From NCBI GenBank assembly GCA_024103005.1, contig JAGFJA010000049.1, forward strand, positions 19,539-83,538: a stretch of DNA of 64,000 nucleotides, read 5' to 3'. The DNA is from Saprospiraceae bacterium. GTDB lineage: Bacteria; Bacteroidota; Bacteroidia; Chitinophagales; Saprospiraceae. The number at the start of each line of letters is the position of its first letter. Position 1 is the stretch's first letter. The notes below the pieces were generated by a model. It was not told the DNA's origin and ran no database searches. It worked only from the letters and a program-made list of their open reading frames with translations. This document shows, piece by piece, positions 53,280 through 62,935 of the stretch. The position numbers were made by a program, and so were the translations under genes.

Positions 53280-54434
53280 TTATTTATTTGTAGTGATTTC
53301 AAAACCGGCAATCCGTATAGCCAAACCATCGAAATGCCCCTTGTCATTATAAGTCCCTGCCACATCAAACAGCCCCTCTTTCTTTACAATCTCCCGTTGA
53401 GTTTCCACAAATCCATATATTGCATTTGACTTTCGGTCAAGGTATCTGATTCGCTCTTTTAGGCCCTGGAAAACAATATTGCTGCTTTCTGATATTTCCG
53501 GATAATTTGAAAAGATGATGTCATCCGGCTTTGATGGATTAAGGGATACGACTCCGGATGAACCCAAGACAGGAATTCTGGGTAATTGGTCTATACTCTT
53601 CTGATCTCTTTCCAAATCAACTAAAGCCATATTTCCTATATCACCTGCCTTATCGGATTTATAAATTCTTTCGAAATTCTCAGTTTCTTTATGATTTCCT
53701 GATTCAGGTAAATCATTATTTTTTACAATAATTTTTGATTCAGAAGAAGATACTGCTACCTCTTCAGGACTTCCTGCTTCTTTCGAATTTTTCAAATTAG
53801 TTATATTAATTAAACCATCCTTATCGGCGGCGGCAGGGATTTGGTGTTGTTGCATTTTCACAATACTTCCATCCTTTTGCAGCATTTCATCCTGGTTAAA
53901 TGCCATTTCATGGGTATTAGGAGCTGTACCCTTGTTAAACAGATTAATTCCAAATGTCAGCAAAATGCCTGTCATACATGCTGCTACCGCCAAATAAAGA
54001 AATCTCCTTACTGCAACAGTTTTCTTCAATCCTGCCTTGTCTGGAAACGATAACCTATCATCCGGATCCAGTCTGGTAGCGGCAAAGGCATTATAATGCC
54101 TATTAAGAATCTTATCCTCATTAAGCCACTTATTTAATTTTTCATAATCATCAGCTGTCAGGTTATCCTCAATAGCATCAAACAGCATCTTTTCTTCAGC
54201 TTCCGAAGGTGCATTATGCTTTAAACTTTCAATGGATAATCTATCTTTTGATCCTTCAGGGACAATATCATCAGAATCGAAATAAAACAGCCGGGAATCC
54301 CCCATATCCTCCTTGCCATGACTTTCCAAAAATTTTGTCAATGCCTGATCCCTTTCCGGCGTAATGATGCCTTCATATCTTTCAAGCAAGAACGCCTCAT
54401 AATTATCAAGAGTTATATCTATTTTTTTAACCAT
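53280..54434 (-). CDS. Putative anti-sigma factor, single membrane helix
   Basis: 384 residues. The N-terminal cytoplasmic part has two copies of a Bacteroidota anti-sigma-type helix motif (NYEAFLLERYEGIITPERDQ at 11-30 and AIEDNLTADDYEKLNKWLNE at 87-106). One membrane helix follows at about 145-166 (FLYLAVAACMTGILLTFGI), then a periplasmic domain that ends in short strands (IYGFVETQREIVKKEG, GLFDVAGTYND). It begins right where the sigma gene ends. Classical zf-HC2 motifs are absent, so the assignment rests on layout and position. Confidence 0.68.
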   Translation of the reverse strand: MVKKIDITLDNYEAFLLERYEGIITPERDQALTKFLESHGKEDMGDSRLFYFDSDDIVPEGSKDRLSIESLKHNAPSEAEEKMLFDAIEDNLTADDYEKLNKWLNEDKILNRHYNAFAATRLDPDDRLSFPDKAGLKKTVAVRRFLYLAVAACMTGILLTFGINLFNKGTAPNTHEMAFNQDEMLQKDGSIVKMQQHQIPAAADKDGLINITNLKNSKEAGSPEEVAVSSSESKIIVKNNDLPESGNHKETENFERIYKSDKAGDIGNMALVDLERDQKSIDQLPRIPVLGSSGVVSLNPSKPDDIIFSNYPEISESSNIVFQGLKERIRYLDRKSNAIYGFVETQREIVKKEGLFDVAGTYNDKGHFDGLAIRIAGFEITTNK

Positions 54435-54923
54435 TTATATTGGAAATAAACTTTTGTTTTTCAATAAAATTTCTTTCATCGCCTTTCTCGCTCTGAATAA
54501 ATAAACTTTCACCTGGGAAGCAGACATGCCGGTGATTTGCTCAATCTCTTCGTATGAATACCCTTCATAGTCTCTTAACAAAATAACTGTTTTCTGCGAT
54601 TCCGGCAATTTGTTCAATCCGTATTCCAATGCACCTTTCAGATCATAATCGCGATCTTCATATGGATCAGGCTCCTGTTTGGAAAGATAGTCATCCCTTC
54701 GTTTCTTAGATCTGATATGGTCAATCATGGTCCGGTAACCGACGGTAAATAAATAATTCTTTGCTTTATCATACTCTACATCCCGAACTTTTATCCACAT
54801 CTTGGCAAAAGATTCCTGAACAAGATCTCTGGCTGTATCTCTATCTCCAATATTTTTTACGAAAAATCGATAAAGATTATCAGCATGTTGATCTACAGTA
54901 GCATTGTATTCATGTATCGTCAC
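54435..54923 (-). CDS. ECF-type RNA polymerase sigma factor
   Basis: 162 residues. Region 2 (about 10-80; YRFFVKNIGDRDTARDLVQE then FAKMWIKVRDV, YRTMIDHIRSKKR) and region 4 (about 105-155; LPESQKTVILLRDYEGYSYE then EIEQITGMSASQVKVYLFRA) are both present with no region 3, as in extracytoplasmic-function sigma factors. It should direct transcription of its own operon and perhaps a small regulon under control of the adjacent membrane protein. Upstream lies an AT-rich region. Confidence 0.92.
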   Translation of the reverse strand: MTIHEYNATVDQHADNLYRFFVKNIGDRDTARDLVQESFAKMWIKVRDVEYDKAKNYLFTVGYRTMIDHIRSKKRRDDYLSKQEPDPYEDRDYDLKGALEYGLNKLPESQKTVILLRDYEGYSYEEIEQITGMSASQVKVYLFRARKAMKEILLKNKSLFPI

Positions 54924-55383
54924 CTAATTTCATTTTTATCCAATCTATAACAGATCAACATTTCATAACCTTTAAATAATAACTCTTCAATCATTTTCCA
55001 TCAGGTAATTCAGTCATCGTCTTGTTCAATCTGCTTTATTATGATACGTTTTAGAGCCTTATTTTGTTACAACCTCTCAAAATTCTTTATTTTATTCTAC
55101 CCTTACTATCTATAAAATAAATTTAATTATAATAATTAATAACTTATAATATATTGATTTTATATTGATTTTATATTAATTATTACATATTTAAAATTTC
55201 AATTCATTAATACTTACCATATAAAATGTATCTTTTAAAAATAATATTTCACTTAAATTTGGCAAAAGAGCAATTTCGTTAAATGTGGACGATTTCCGTT
55301 TTTCTTTTCAATTACAAATAATTACCTTTACAAATCAGCGTTTAGTTATGTAGTTGCCTGCTGACTTTGAAATGTTTAAAATA
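54924..55383. other. AT-rich divergent promoter region
   Basis: 460 bases between the sigma gene and the lipoprotein gene, no coding frame. It contains ATATTGATTTT twice in tandem (55151-55172) with a third partial copy. No clear promoter match found on either strand. Confidence 0.5.
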
Positions 55384-55866
55384 ATGAATTGGAAATATTT
55401 TGTTTTAACCGGTCTTATTTTTTCGGTCAACTGGTCCTGTTTGAAGGCGCCTGAATACCCGGATGAACCGGTCATTGATTTCATTTCATTGAGTAAAAAT
55501 GTCGTCAAACAAAGTCAGTTTAACCAGGACAGCACCTACATCACTTTCAGTTTTACAGATGGTGATGGCGATCTCGGCGACAATGATTCTGTAAACATTT
55601 TTCTGACGGATCAGCGGACCAAAATCAATCCGACTTTGTTTAAGATTCCTTTTCTGAGCCAGAATGCCGGAGCAAAAGGTATTTCAGGAGAAATCAAACT
55701 CAGGGTTTATTCGGAATGTTGTATCTACCCTAATGGTGAGACTCCATGCTACCCATCGACAACTTATCCTACCGATACACTGGTGTACAGTATCTATATC
55801 AAAGATCGCGCAGGTCATAAAAGCAATATTATCTATACTCCCCCAATCATTTTATTATGTCAATAG
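55384..55866 (+). CDS. Small hypothetical lipoprotein
   Basis: 160 residues from the ATG of MNWKYFVLTG; an upstream TTG and ATG in frame only lengthen the head, while this start gives a proper signal with lipobox Cys18 (VNWSC). The domain after it has FTDGDGDLGDNDSVNIFLTD, a calcium-binding-like acidic loop common in Bacteroidota surface lipoproteins, and paired cysteines (SECCIYPNGETPC). Role unknown. The end overlaps the nucleoside phosphorylase start by 10 bases. Confidence 0.72.
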   Translation: MNWKYFVLTGLIFSVNWSCLKAPEYPDEPVIDFISLSKNVVKQSQFNQDSTYITFSFTDGDGDLGDNDSVNIFLTDQRTKINPTLFKIPFLSQNAGAKGISGEIKLRVYSECCIYPNGETPCYPSTTYPTDTLVYSIYIKDRAGHKSNIIYTPPIILLCQ

Positions 55867-56714
55867 CAGCATCAGAATTAGTTATCAATGAGGATGGCAG
55901 CATATATCATCTGGGTTTACACCCTGAACAGCTTTATCCAACCATCATTACGGTAGGTGACCCGGGTCGTGTAGAAAAAGTAAGTAAATATTTTGACCAC
56001 ATAGATTACAGGGTAAATAAACGTGAATTTGTCAGCCATGGTGGCCGGATCGGCGACAAGCAGTTAATGGTCATTTCGACCGGTATAGGTACTGATAATG
56101 TGGATATCGTCCTAAATGAGCTGGATGCATTAGCCAATATTGATTTTTCAAATAAATCAGTCAAACCAGACAAGCTGACTCTTGATATAATGCGATTAGG
56201 CACCTCCGGTACCATCATACCGGAAATTGAAGTGAATAGCATCATCCTTTCAAAAATTTCAATAGGGCTTGACGGGTTGATGCATTTTTATAAAAGGACA
56301 CCCCCGAAGGAAGAGACTGAAATGCTCCAGTGGAACATCAAATGGCCGGTACCACCGTACGTAAACTTTGCAAGTGACCACCTTTTAAGAAAATATAAGG
56401 ACATCGGAATAGAAGGCGTCACGGTATCAAACACCGGATTTTACGGACCACAGGGCAGAACATTACGACTTAGCCCCCAAGTGCCTGACCTGTTCGACCG
56501 GTTGGCAGACAAGACAGTATCCGGTTGCCCCATCACAAATTTGGAGATGGAGACCTCCGGTATATACGGGCTATGCGAATTATTAGGGCATCATTGCTTA
56601 TCCGTAAATGTAATCCTTGCCAACCGCCCAAAAGGTCAATTTAGCAAAGATCCATATCAATCAGTAGAAAAAATGATCAAAGCGGTAATTGAAGAAATCA
56701 TAAATGAAAATTAA
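55857..56714 (+). CDS. Nucleoside phosphorylase (uridine phosphorylase-like)
   Basis: 285 residues of the PNP/UDP phosphorylase family: VGDPGRVEKVSKYF near the N-terminus, STGIGTDNVDIVLNEL for phosphate/ribose binding, and MEMETSG-type motif NLEMETSGIYGL. It splits a nucleoside with phosphate into base and ribose 1-phosphate; uridine or another pyrimidine nucleoside is likely. The start is within the end of the lipoprotein gene, so translation is probably coupled. Confidence 0.85.
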   Translation: MSIAASELVINEDGSIYHLGLHPEQLYPTIITVGDPGRVEKVSKYFDHIDYRVNKREFVSHGGRIGDKQLMVISTGIGTDNVDIVLNELDALANIDFSNKSVKPDKLTLDIMRLGTSGTIIPEIEVNSIILSKISIGLDGLMHFYKRTPPKEETEMLQWNIKWPVPPYVNFASDHLLRKYKDIGIEGVTVSNTGFYGPQGRTLRLSPQVPDLFDRLADKTVSGCPITNLEMETSGIYGLCELLGHHCLSVNVILANRPKGQFSKDPYQSVEKMIKAVIEEIINEN

Positions 56715-56845
56715 CATACAAGATAAACTCAGGACATCATAAACATCATCCGTAAAACATTTTTACAATTTGTACTGTATCTTATTTAACAAAATGAAAT
56801 AAAGACAAAGTACTGTAATGCAAACCGTAAAACTTTCAAGGCCGG

Positions 56846-56877
56846 TTGGCTTTTTGGCTAAATAAAGTATATCTTTG
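56846..56877 (+). promoter_or_regulatory. Predicted ychF promoter
   Basis: TTG at 56846-56848, 21-base spacer, TATCTTTG at 56870-56877, then 20 bases to the ATG. It is one of the two best matches in the window to the Bacteroidota promoter consensus. Confidence 0.65.
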
Positions 56878-56897
56878 CAGCCAAAACTGAAAAAAAT

Positions 56898-57995
56898 ATG
56901 GCTTTAAAGTGTGGTATAGTAGGATTGCCAAATGTAGGTAAATCAACCCTTTTCAATGCATTGACATCAGCAAAGGCACTCGCAGCTAACTATCCTTTTG
57001 CTACAAAAGAGCCCAACCTTGGTATTATAACCGTACCTGATCCAAGACTTGATGCTCTTTCTGAAATAGTGAAGCCACAAAAGGTTCAGCCAACGACAGT
57101 TGAAATACTCGACATAGCCGGTCTGATAAAAGGTGCAAGCAAGGGAGAAGGCCTTGGCAATCAATTTCTTGCCAATATCCGTGAAGTGGACGCCATCATT
57201 CATGTCATTCGTTGCTTTCAGGATGACAATGTGGTTCACGTGGACGGCTCTATCAATCCGGTCAGAGACAAGGAGGTCATTGATACGGAGCTTCAACTAA
57301 AAGATATAGAGACACTCGAAAAAAGAATTGACAAGCTTCAAAAAACGGCTAAAACAGGCGATAAGGCAGCAAAGGTGACATTGGATGTAGCACAAAGATT
57401 ACTTAAGCATTTAAGTGACGGCAACAATGCCAGATCCATGGAAGTCAGTGAAGAAGAGGCAGATGAAATAAAAGATTTTCAATTACTGACATACAAACCA
57501 ATTCTTTATGTATGTAATGTAGATGAGGCTTCTGCCCTGATCGGCAATTCATTTAGTAAGGAAATAACAGATTTAGTCGCCCCCGAAAACGCTGAGGTGG
57601 TCCTGATATCTGCCGGAATAGAGGCTGACATCGCCGAGTTGGAAACCAAGGAAGAAAGAATGGAATTTCTGGAAGCTATCGGATTGAGCGAGCCGGGTGT
57701 CAATAAAATTATTTCCGCAGCATATAAACTTTTAGGCCTGATAACTTATTTTACCGCCGGCGTCAAAGAAGTCAGAGCCTGGACTATCCGTGAGGGAACC
57801 AAGGCGCCAGGTGCTGCCGGTGTTATTCATACAGATTTCGAAAAAGGCTTTATCCGTGCCGAAGTCATCGGTTATGATGATTATATTGCGCTTGGCTCTG
57901 AAGCTGCTGTCAAGGAAGCCGGCAAGATGGGCGTAGAAGGGAAAGAATATGTGGTAAAAGACGGAGATATTATGCACTTCAGATTTAACGTGTAG
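56898..57995 (+). CDS. ychF: Redox-regulated Obg-family ATPase YchF
   Basis: 365 residues. G1 motif GLPNVGKSTLFNAL at the N-terminus; switch region and DIAGLIKGASKGEGLGNQFL match YchF/OLA1, which prefers ATP over GTP. C-terminal TGS domain (about 280-365; LITYFTAGVKEVRAWTIREG). YchF associates with ribosomes and oxidative stress control. Followed by kynA after 28 bases. Confidence 0.95.
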   Translation: MALKCGIVGLPNVGKSTLFNALTSAKALAANYPFATKEPNLGIITVPDPRLDALSEIVKPQKVQPTTVEILDIAGLIKGASKGEGLGNQFLANIREVDAIIHVIRCFQDDNVVHVDGSINPVRDKEVIDTELQLKDIETLEKRIDKLQKTAKTGDKAAKVTLDVAQRLLKHLSDGNNARSMEVSEEEADEIKDFQLLTYKPILYVCNVDEASALIGNSFSKEITDLVAPENAEVVLISAGIEADIAELETKEERMEFLEAIGLSEPGVNKIISAAYKLLGLITYFTAGVKEVRAWTIREGTKAPGAAGVIHTDFEKGFIRAEVIGYDDYIALGSEAAVKEAGKMGVEGKEYVVKDGDIMHFRFNV

Positions 57996-58023
57996 ATTTT
58001 AGTAATTATTTAAATATTATATC

Positions 58024-59127
58024 ATGGAATATCCTAAAGATCCTTACATCTCCATTCACTACAGAAAATATCTCGGCTTAGATAAGATTCTATCGGCACA
58101 ACATCTTCGAAGTGCGGATTTGGAAAAACCTGCCCATGACGAAATGCTGTTTATCGTCATACACCAGATATATGAATTGTGGTTTAAACAAATAATTCAC
58201 GAACTGGATTCTGTTTCCAAAATGTTTAAAAATGACTATCTAGACGAAAACAACATTGCTACAGCAGTATCAAGGTTAGATCGAGTCCTGGTCATTATGA
58301 ATATTCTTCTGGAACAAATCAAAGTCATAGAAACAATCAAACCAATGGACTTCCTGGAGTTCAGAAATTATCTCTTCCCGGCAAGCGGATTTCAAAGCTT
58401 TCAATTCAGAAAGGTGGAAGTAATGCTCGGCCTGCCAAGTGATCAGAGAATTACCTACAACAACCTACCCTACCATTCACCTTTTACTGATGAAGAGAAA
58501 AGGGAACTGGATTCTATAGAACAATCCGGAACATTGGTAACGGAATTGATTGCTTGGCTTGAAAGAACTCCGTTTCTCAAATTTAATGAATATAGCTTCC
58601 TGAAAGTATATAAAGAAGCCGTCAATAAAATGATTGGTAAGGAGCAAGATGCCATTCGTCAGAGTCAGTATCTGACGGAGCAAGAAAAAGAAATGCGACT
58701 CGCCATGGTTGGAAATACAAGCAATTATTTTGCATCTATATTTGATGAAGAAGCCCATAATAAACTGATCGCAGAAGGCAAATTGAGATTTAGCTACAAA
58801 GCTACTCTGGCTGCCCTTTTCATCAAATTATACAGAGATGAGCCCATCCTTCAGGTTCCGAATCAATTATTAGAAAGATTGCTGGATATAGAAGAACTCC
58901 TAACAGCCTGGAGATACAGACATGCTCAGATGGTATTGCGTACACTGGGAAGAAAGATCGGCACAGGTGGATCTTCCGGCTATGACTATCTGGCAAAAAC
59001 GGCTGAAAAGCATCATATTTTCTATGATTTATACAATCTGTCCACCATGATGATTCCTAAGGAAGACCTTCCCGAATTACCTAAAGAACTGAAAGACAAG
59101 TTAAGTTTCACCTTTACCGTTAAATAA
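58024..59127 (+). CDS. kynA: Tryptophan 2,3-dioxygenase
   Basis: 367 residues. Conserved TDO segments: HDEMLFIVIHQIYELWFKQI at 39-58, with the distal haem histidine region, FLEFRNYLFPASGFQSFQFR, and RYRHAQMVLRTLGRKIGTGG with the proximal His. It opens the indole ring of tryptophan to N-formylkynurenine, first step of the kynurenine route to NAD or anthranilate degradation. No other kyn genes are in the window. A strong terminator follows. Confidence 0.93.
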   Translation: MEYPKDPYISIHYRKYLGLDKILSAQHLRSADLEKPAHDEMLFIVIHQIYELWFKQIIHELDSVSKMFKNDYLDENNIATAVSRLDRVLVIMNILLEQIKVIETIKPMDFLEFRNYLFPASGFQSFQFRKVEVMLGLPSDQRITYNNLPYHSPFTDEEKRELDSIEQSGTLVTELIAWLERTPFLKFNEYSFLKVYKEAVNKMIGKEQDAIRQSQYLTEQEKEMRLAMVGNTSNYFASIFDEEAHNKLIAEGKLRFSYKATLAALFIKLYRDEPILQVPNQLLERLLDIEELLTAWRYRHAQMVLRTLGRKIGTGGSSGYDYLAKTAEKHHIFYDLYNLSTMMIPKEDLPELPKELKDKLSFTFTVK

Positions 59128-59173
59128 ATATAGGTAAGGTCTGACCTAATCTGATTATTTCACTTTCATTTTA

Positions 59174-59215
59174 ATGAACACATTCTCCAGCGATGGTGGA
59201 TGTGTTCATATTTTT
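59174..59215 (+). terminator. Rho-independent terminator after kynA
   Basis: ATGAACACAT (59174-59183) pairs perfectly with ATGTGTTCAT (59200-59209), partly extended inward, followed by a T run at 59211-59215. It lies between the convergent kynA and thiolase genes. Confidence 0.88.
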
Positions 59216-59260
59216 AGCGGAAGAGTTTTGCCAAATTTTATTTGCCGGCAGCCCTGTGTT

Positions 59261-60433
59261 TTAAAACACTTCATAGATACCTGCAATACCCTGACCTCCG
59301 CCTACGCAAGCCGTAACCATCGCATACTTCTCCTTTCGCCTTTTTGCCTCATTGATCACCTGAACAGACAATTTCGCACCTGTACATCCCAAGGGATGTC
59401 CCAGGGCAATAGCTCCACCGTTGACATTGACTTTAGTATCATCCAAGCCAACCTCCCGTATAACAGCAAGTGACTGAGCAGCAAAGGCTTCATTCAACTC
59501 TATCAAGCCGACATCATCCAGTTTGATTCCAGCCTGGCGCAATGCCTTAGGGATGGCCGCACATGGGCCTATTCCCATATACAAAGGCTCAACACCGGCA
59601 ACACTACAGGCAATAAGCCGCGCCATCGGGGTAAGATTATATTTTTTTACATATTCTTCACTGACTACCAAAACAAAGGCAGCGCCATCGGATGTCTGTG
59701 AAGAGTTGCCGGCTGTCACAGTCCCACCGTTGGTAAAGGCAGGTTTCAATCTTGCCAGCGCTTCCATTGAAGTATCCCTCCTGACTCCTTCATCTACTGA
59801 AAAAGTCCATTTTCTGGATTGTTTCTTATCCTGACTTACAAAGATTTCTTCGACATCAATGGGCACAATCTCATCCGTAAACTTGCCAGCATCAATGGCT
59901 GAACCTGCTCTTTGATGTGAACGCATGGCGAATTGATCCTGATCTTCTCTGGAAATATTCCATTTTTTCGAAACAGCCTCTGCTGTATGTCCCATACCCA
60001 CAATGTAATCCGGTGTATCGTTTGCTATATTATAGTTGGGTGCAAAACGGTATCCGGTCATAGGAATCAAGCTCATACTCTCCGTGCCGCCTGCGACATA
60101 AGCATGTCCCATACCTGCTCTTATTTTTGCAACAGCAATTGAAATAGTTTCTAACCCTGATGCACAGTAACGATTGACTGTCATGCCGGGAACACCTTTT
60201 CCCAGTGCCCGCAAAGAAATTAATCTACCTATCTGCAATCCCTGCTCACCTTCCGGGTTTGCACATCCTACGATACAATCATCTACCAGACTTTTATCAA
60301 AGCCGGGAACTGACTCGAATAAATGTTGTATTACCTTAATTGCCGTATCATCCGGTCGCATAAACCGAAGTCCGCCTTTACCTGATTTACCGACGGCTGT
60401 TCTGAACCCGGCTACTAAATATGCTTCTTGCAT
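59261..60433 (-). CDS. fadA: Acetyl-CoA C-acyltransferase (thiolase)
   Basis: 390 residues. Active-site Cys90 in [11 protein letters not shown], then the C-terminal His in [14 protein letters not shown] and the second Cys in ACVGGGQGI. It performs the thiolytic step of beta-oxidation (3-ketoacyl-CoA to acyl-CoA plus acetyl-CoA). It follows the bifunctional FadN-like gene by 21 bases on the same strand, so the two form a beta-oxidation operon. Confidence 0.93.
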   Translation of the reverse strand: MQEAYLVAGFRTAVGKSGKGGLRFMRPDDTAIKVIQHLFESVPGFDKSLVDDCIVGCANPEGEQGLQIGRLISLRALGKGVPGMTVNRYCASGLETISIAVAKIRAGMGHAYVAGGTESMSLIPMTGYRFAPNYNIANDTPDYIVGMGHTAEAVSKKWNISREDQDQFAMRSHQRAGSAIDAGKFTDEIVPIDVEEIFVSQDKKQSRKWTFSVDEGVRRDTSMEALARLKPAFTNGGTVTAGNSSQTSDGAAFVLVVSEEYVKKYNLTPMARLIACSVAGVEPLYMGIGPCAAIPKALRQAGIKLDDVGLIELNEAFAAQSLAVIREVGLDDTKVNVNGGAIALGHPLGCTGAKLSVQVINEAKRRKEKYAMVTACVGGGQGIAGIYEVF

Positions 60434-60454
60434 TTTAATATTGTTTAATGAGTA

Positions 60455-62815
60455 TTAATTTCTGAGTGGTTTGCCTTTCTCAAGCATATAGGAAATCCTT
60501 TCAAGCGTTTTTGGTTCGCCACACAAGCTCAGGAAAGCTTCCCGCTCTATATCCAATAAATATTGTTCTGAAACTTGCTGAGGGCTGGACAAGTCTCCAC
60601 CGCATAAAACATAAGCAATTTTCTTCGCTATCAGGATGTCATGATCCGATGCATAGTTGCCCAATTTCAGTGTATGTGCAGCTGAATACAAAGCTCCCAG
60701 TCCTGTTCTGCCAAGAACATAAACATCCTTCCTTTCGATCGGTGGAACATAATTTTCAGACAGGGCAATAACTTTCTGCTTAGCCTTAAAAATAGCTTCA
60801 GGGAGATACATGACCACTTCATCCTTGTTGTTCAGGTACCCATAATCATAAGCTTCATAAGCTGAGGTTGCAACTGATGCTGTTGCGATGGTCTTAAATC
60901 GTTCTATCAGCCTTGGTATCTGCACATCACCATCGTAGAAAGAGTCTGAAGTCCTCACGGCAAATTCTTTTGTCCCGCCTCCGCCCGGGAGCAAACCGAC
61001 ACCAACTTCTACCAATCCTATATAAGACTCTGCTGCTATGGCAGTGGCATCACAATGCATTATCATCTCACAACCACCACCAAAGACATATCCTTGGGTT
61101 GCGGCAATTACGGGAATCTTGCTATACCTGCATCGCATCGTAGTCTGTTGGAACAAGTTTACTGCACGGTTCAATTCATCAAACTCCTGTTCATACGCCA
61201 GCATAGCTATCAACATCAGGTTGGCACCTACCGTAAAGTTTTTACTATTGTTCCCGATGACTATCCCACGCCAATTTCCGTCCTCCGCAATCCTGATGGA
61301 ATCCTGAACACCCTGCAGAATACCGCCTCCAATGGCATTCATCTTGGAAGTAAACTCCAGACATAATACATCATCACCTATATTCCACAGTCTAACCTCA
61401 TCGTTTTTATATATTATTTGTTCCTCAGACATGAGGCCAAACCGAATATTCCGGATTGATCCGGGCACCGGTTGATACCCTCGGGTATTCCTGTCATAAA
61501 AGTAACTCTGGCCATTTTCGTTCTTGTAAAAAGTTGTAAAGCCTGATGACTTCATCTCTTTCACCCATTCCGGTTCGGTCAAACCCAATTCATGGATGGC
61601 TTCCAGTCCTTTATCCAAACCTACGATATCCCAGTAATGGAAGGGTCCATAATCCCAGGCAAATCCCGCCTGCATTGCTTCATCAATTGAGTAAAGCGAA
61701 TCAGCTATCTCAGGAATCCTCTGCGCAGCATACAAGAAGGTATATGCCAGAGATGTACGAATCAACTGCCCTCCTGCATCCTTGTAATCAAACAACATCC
61801 GTATTCTTTTCTCGGGATCTTCTACCTGCTTAGATGCATTCAGGCTTTCAAGGGCCTGGCCCGGGTCCGGCTGGTATTCAAATGTCTCTAGATTGTACCC
61901 AAGGATAACAGGTTTCCCTTTTGCATCTTTTTCGCCGGTCTTCTTATAAAATCCACTACCGGTTTTATCTCCCAGCCATTTATTTTCAATTAAACGACGG
62001 AAAAATTCAGGTATTTCTGTCTGATTAGCAAGAATATCATTCGGATTGTTCTGTCTGATTCCGTTCAAAACAAACATAGCCGTATCCAATCCCACTAAGT
62101 CTCCAAGTCTGAAGGTTCCTGTTTTAGGACGACCAATGGCAACACCTGTTAGCTTGTCAGCTGCCTGAATAGACAATCCCAAATCCCGGGTCAGCTGGAA
62201 GATTTTACCCATTGAAAAGACCCCAATCCGATTAGCAATAAACGCCGGAGTGTCTTTAGCAAGGACTGTTCTCTTTCCCAGAAATTCCTTACCAAAGTTC
62301 ATGAAGAAAGAAATAACTTCCGGGTCAGTATCTTTTCCCGGGATGATCTCCAATAAGGCCAAATATCTTGGTGGATTAAAAAAGTGTGTCCCGCAGAAAT
62401 GCTTTCTAAAATCATCGCTCCTTCCTTCTGCCATCATGTTTATCGGAATTCCTGAAGTATTTGATGTTATCAGCGTACCGGCTTTACGAACCTTTTCTAC
62501 TTTTTCAAATAAAGATCGCTTGATAGTTAAATCTTCTTTCACCACTTCAATAATCCAATCACATGAAGCTAATTGGCCCATATCATCCTCAAAGTTGCCG
62601 GTTGCAATTCTGCTTTTGAATTTCCGGCTATAAAGAGGCGCAGGACTTGCTTTCAAAGACTTGTCTATGGCAGTATTAGCTATCAAATTCCTGTCAGGAC
62701 CTTCACTAACCATATCCAGCATCACTACACTGAAACCGGCATTTGCAAGGTGGCATGCTATGCCGGTACCCATAACTCCGGAACCCAATACGCCAACTTT
62801 ATTTATTCTCCTCAT
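60455..62815 (-). CDS. fadN: Bifunctional 3-hydroxyacyl-CoA dehydrogenase/enoyl-CoA hydratase
   Basis: 786 residues. The NAD-binding dehydrogenase is N-terminal (VGVLGSGVMGTGIACHLANA near 7-26; GTHFFNPPRYLALLEI), and the crotonase domain is C-terminal (FTVGANLMLIAML, GYVFGGGCEMIMHCD, GVGLLPGGGGTKE). This order is the reverse of proteobacterial FadB and matches FadN. It carries out the two middle steps of beta-oxidation. First gene of the operon with the thiolase, divergent from the TonB gene. Confidence 0.92.
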   Translation of the reverse strand: MRRINKVGVLGSGVMGTGIACHLANAGFSVVMLDMVSEGPDRNLIANTAIDKSLKASPAPLYSRKFKSRIATGNFEDDMGQLASCDWIIEVVKEDLTIKRSLFEKVEKVRKAGTLITSNTSGIPINMMAEGRSDDFRKHFCGTHFFNPPRYLALLEIIPGKDTDPEVISFFMNFGKEFLGKRTVLAKDTPAFIANRIGVFSMGKIFQLTRDLGLSIQAADKLTGVAIGRPKTGTFRLGDLVGLDTAMFVLNGIRQNNPNDILANQTEIPEFFRRLIENKWLGDKTGSGFYKKTGEKDAKGKPVILGYNLETFEYQPDPGQALESLNASKQVEDPEKRIRMLFDYKDAGGQLIRTSLAYTFLYAAQRIPEIADSLYSIDEAMQAGFAWDYGPFHYWDIVGLDKGLEAIHELGLTEPEWVKEMKSSGFTTFYKNENGQSYFYDRNTRGYQPVPGSIRNIRFGLMSEEQIIYKNDEVRLWNIGDDVLCLEFTSKMNAIGGGILQGVQDSIRIAEDGNWRGIVIGNNSKNFTVGANLMLIAMLAYEQEFDELNRAVNLFQQTTMRCRYSKIPVIAATQGYVFGGGCEMIMHCDATAIAAESYIGLVEVGVGLLPGGGGTKEFAVRTSDSFYDGDVQIPRLIERFKTIATASVATSAYEAYDYGYLNNKDEVVMYLPEAIFKAKQKVIALSENYVPPIERKDVYVLGRTGLGALYSAAHTLKLGNYASDHDILIAKKIAYVLCGGDLSSPQQVSEQYLLDIEREAFLSLCGEPKTLERISYMLEKGKPLRN

Positions 62816-62866
62816 ATAAAAATTATGAAATTACCTAACTTACAAATTATAAATAAAAATAATATG

Positions 62867-62874
62867 TATCTTTG
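62867..62874 (+). promoter_or_regulatory. Predicted -7 element for the TonB-like gene
   Basis: TATCTTTG, exact TAnnTTTG match, 61 bases before the ATG at 62936. The -33 TTG is not clear. Confidence 0.4.
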
Positions 62875-62935
62875 TCTTTTAAATCCCAATGATAAGAAAA
62901 TTTTTAATAATATCGTTATAAAGTAAACTAATATT

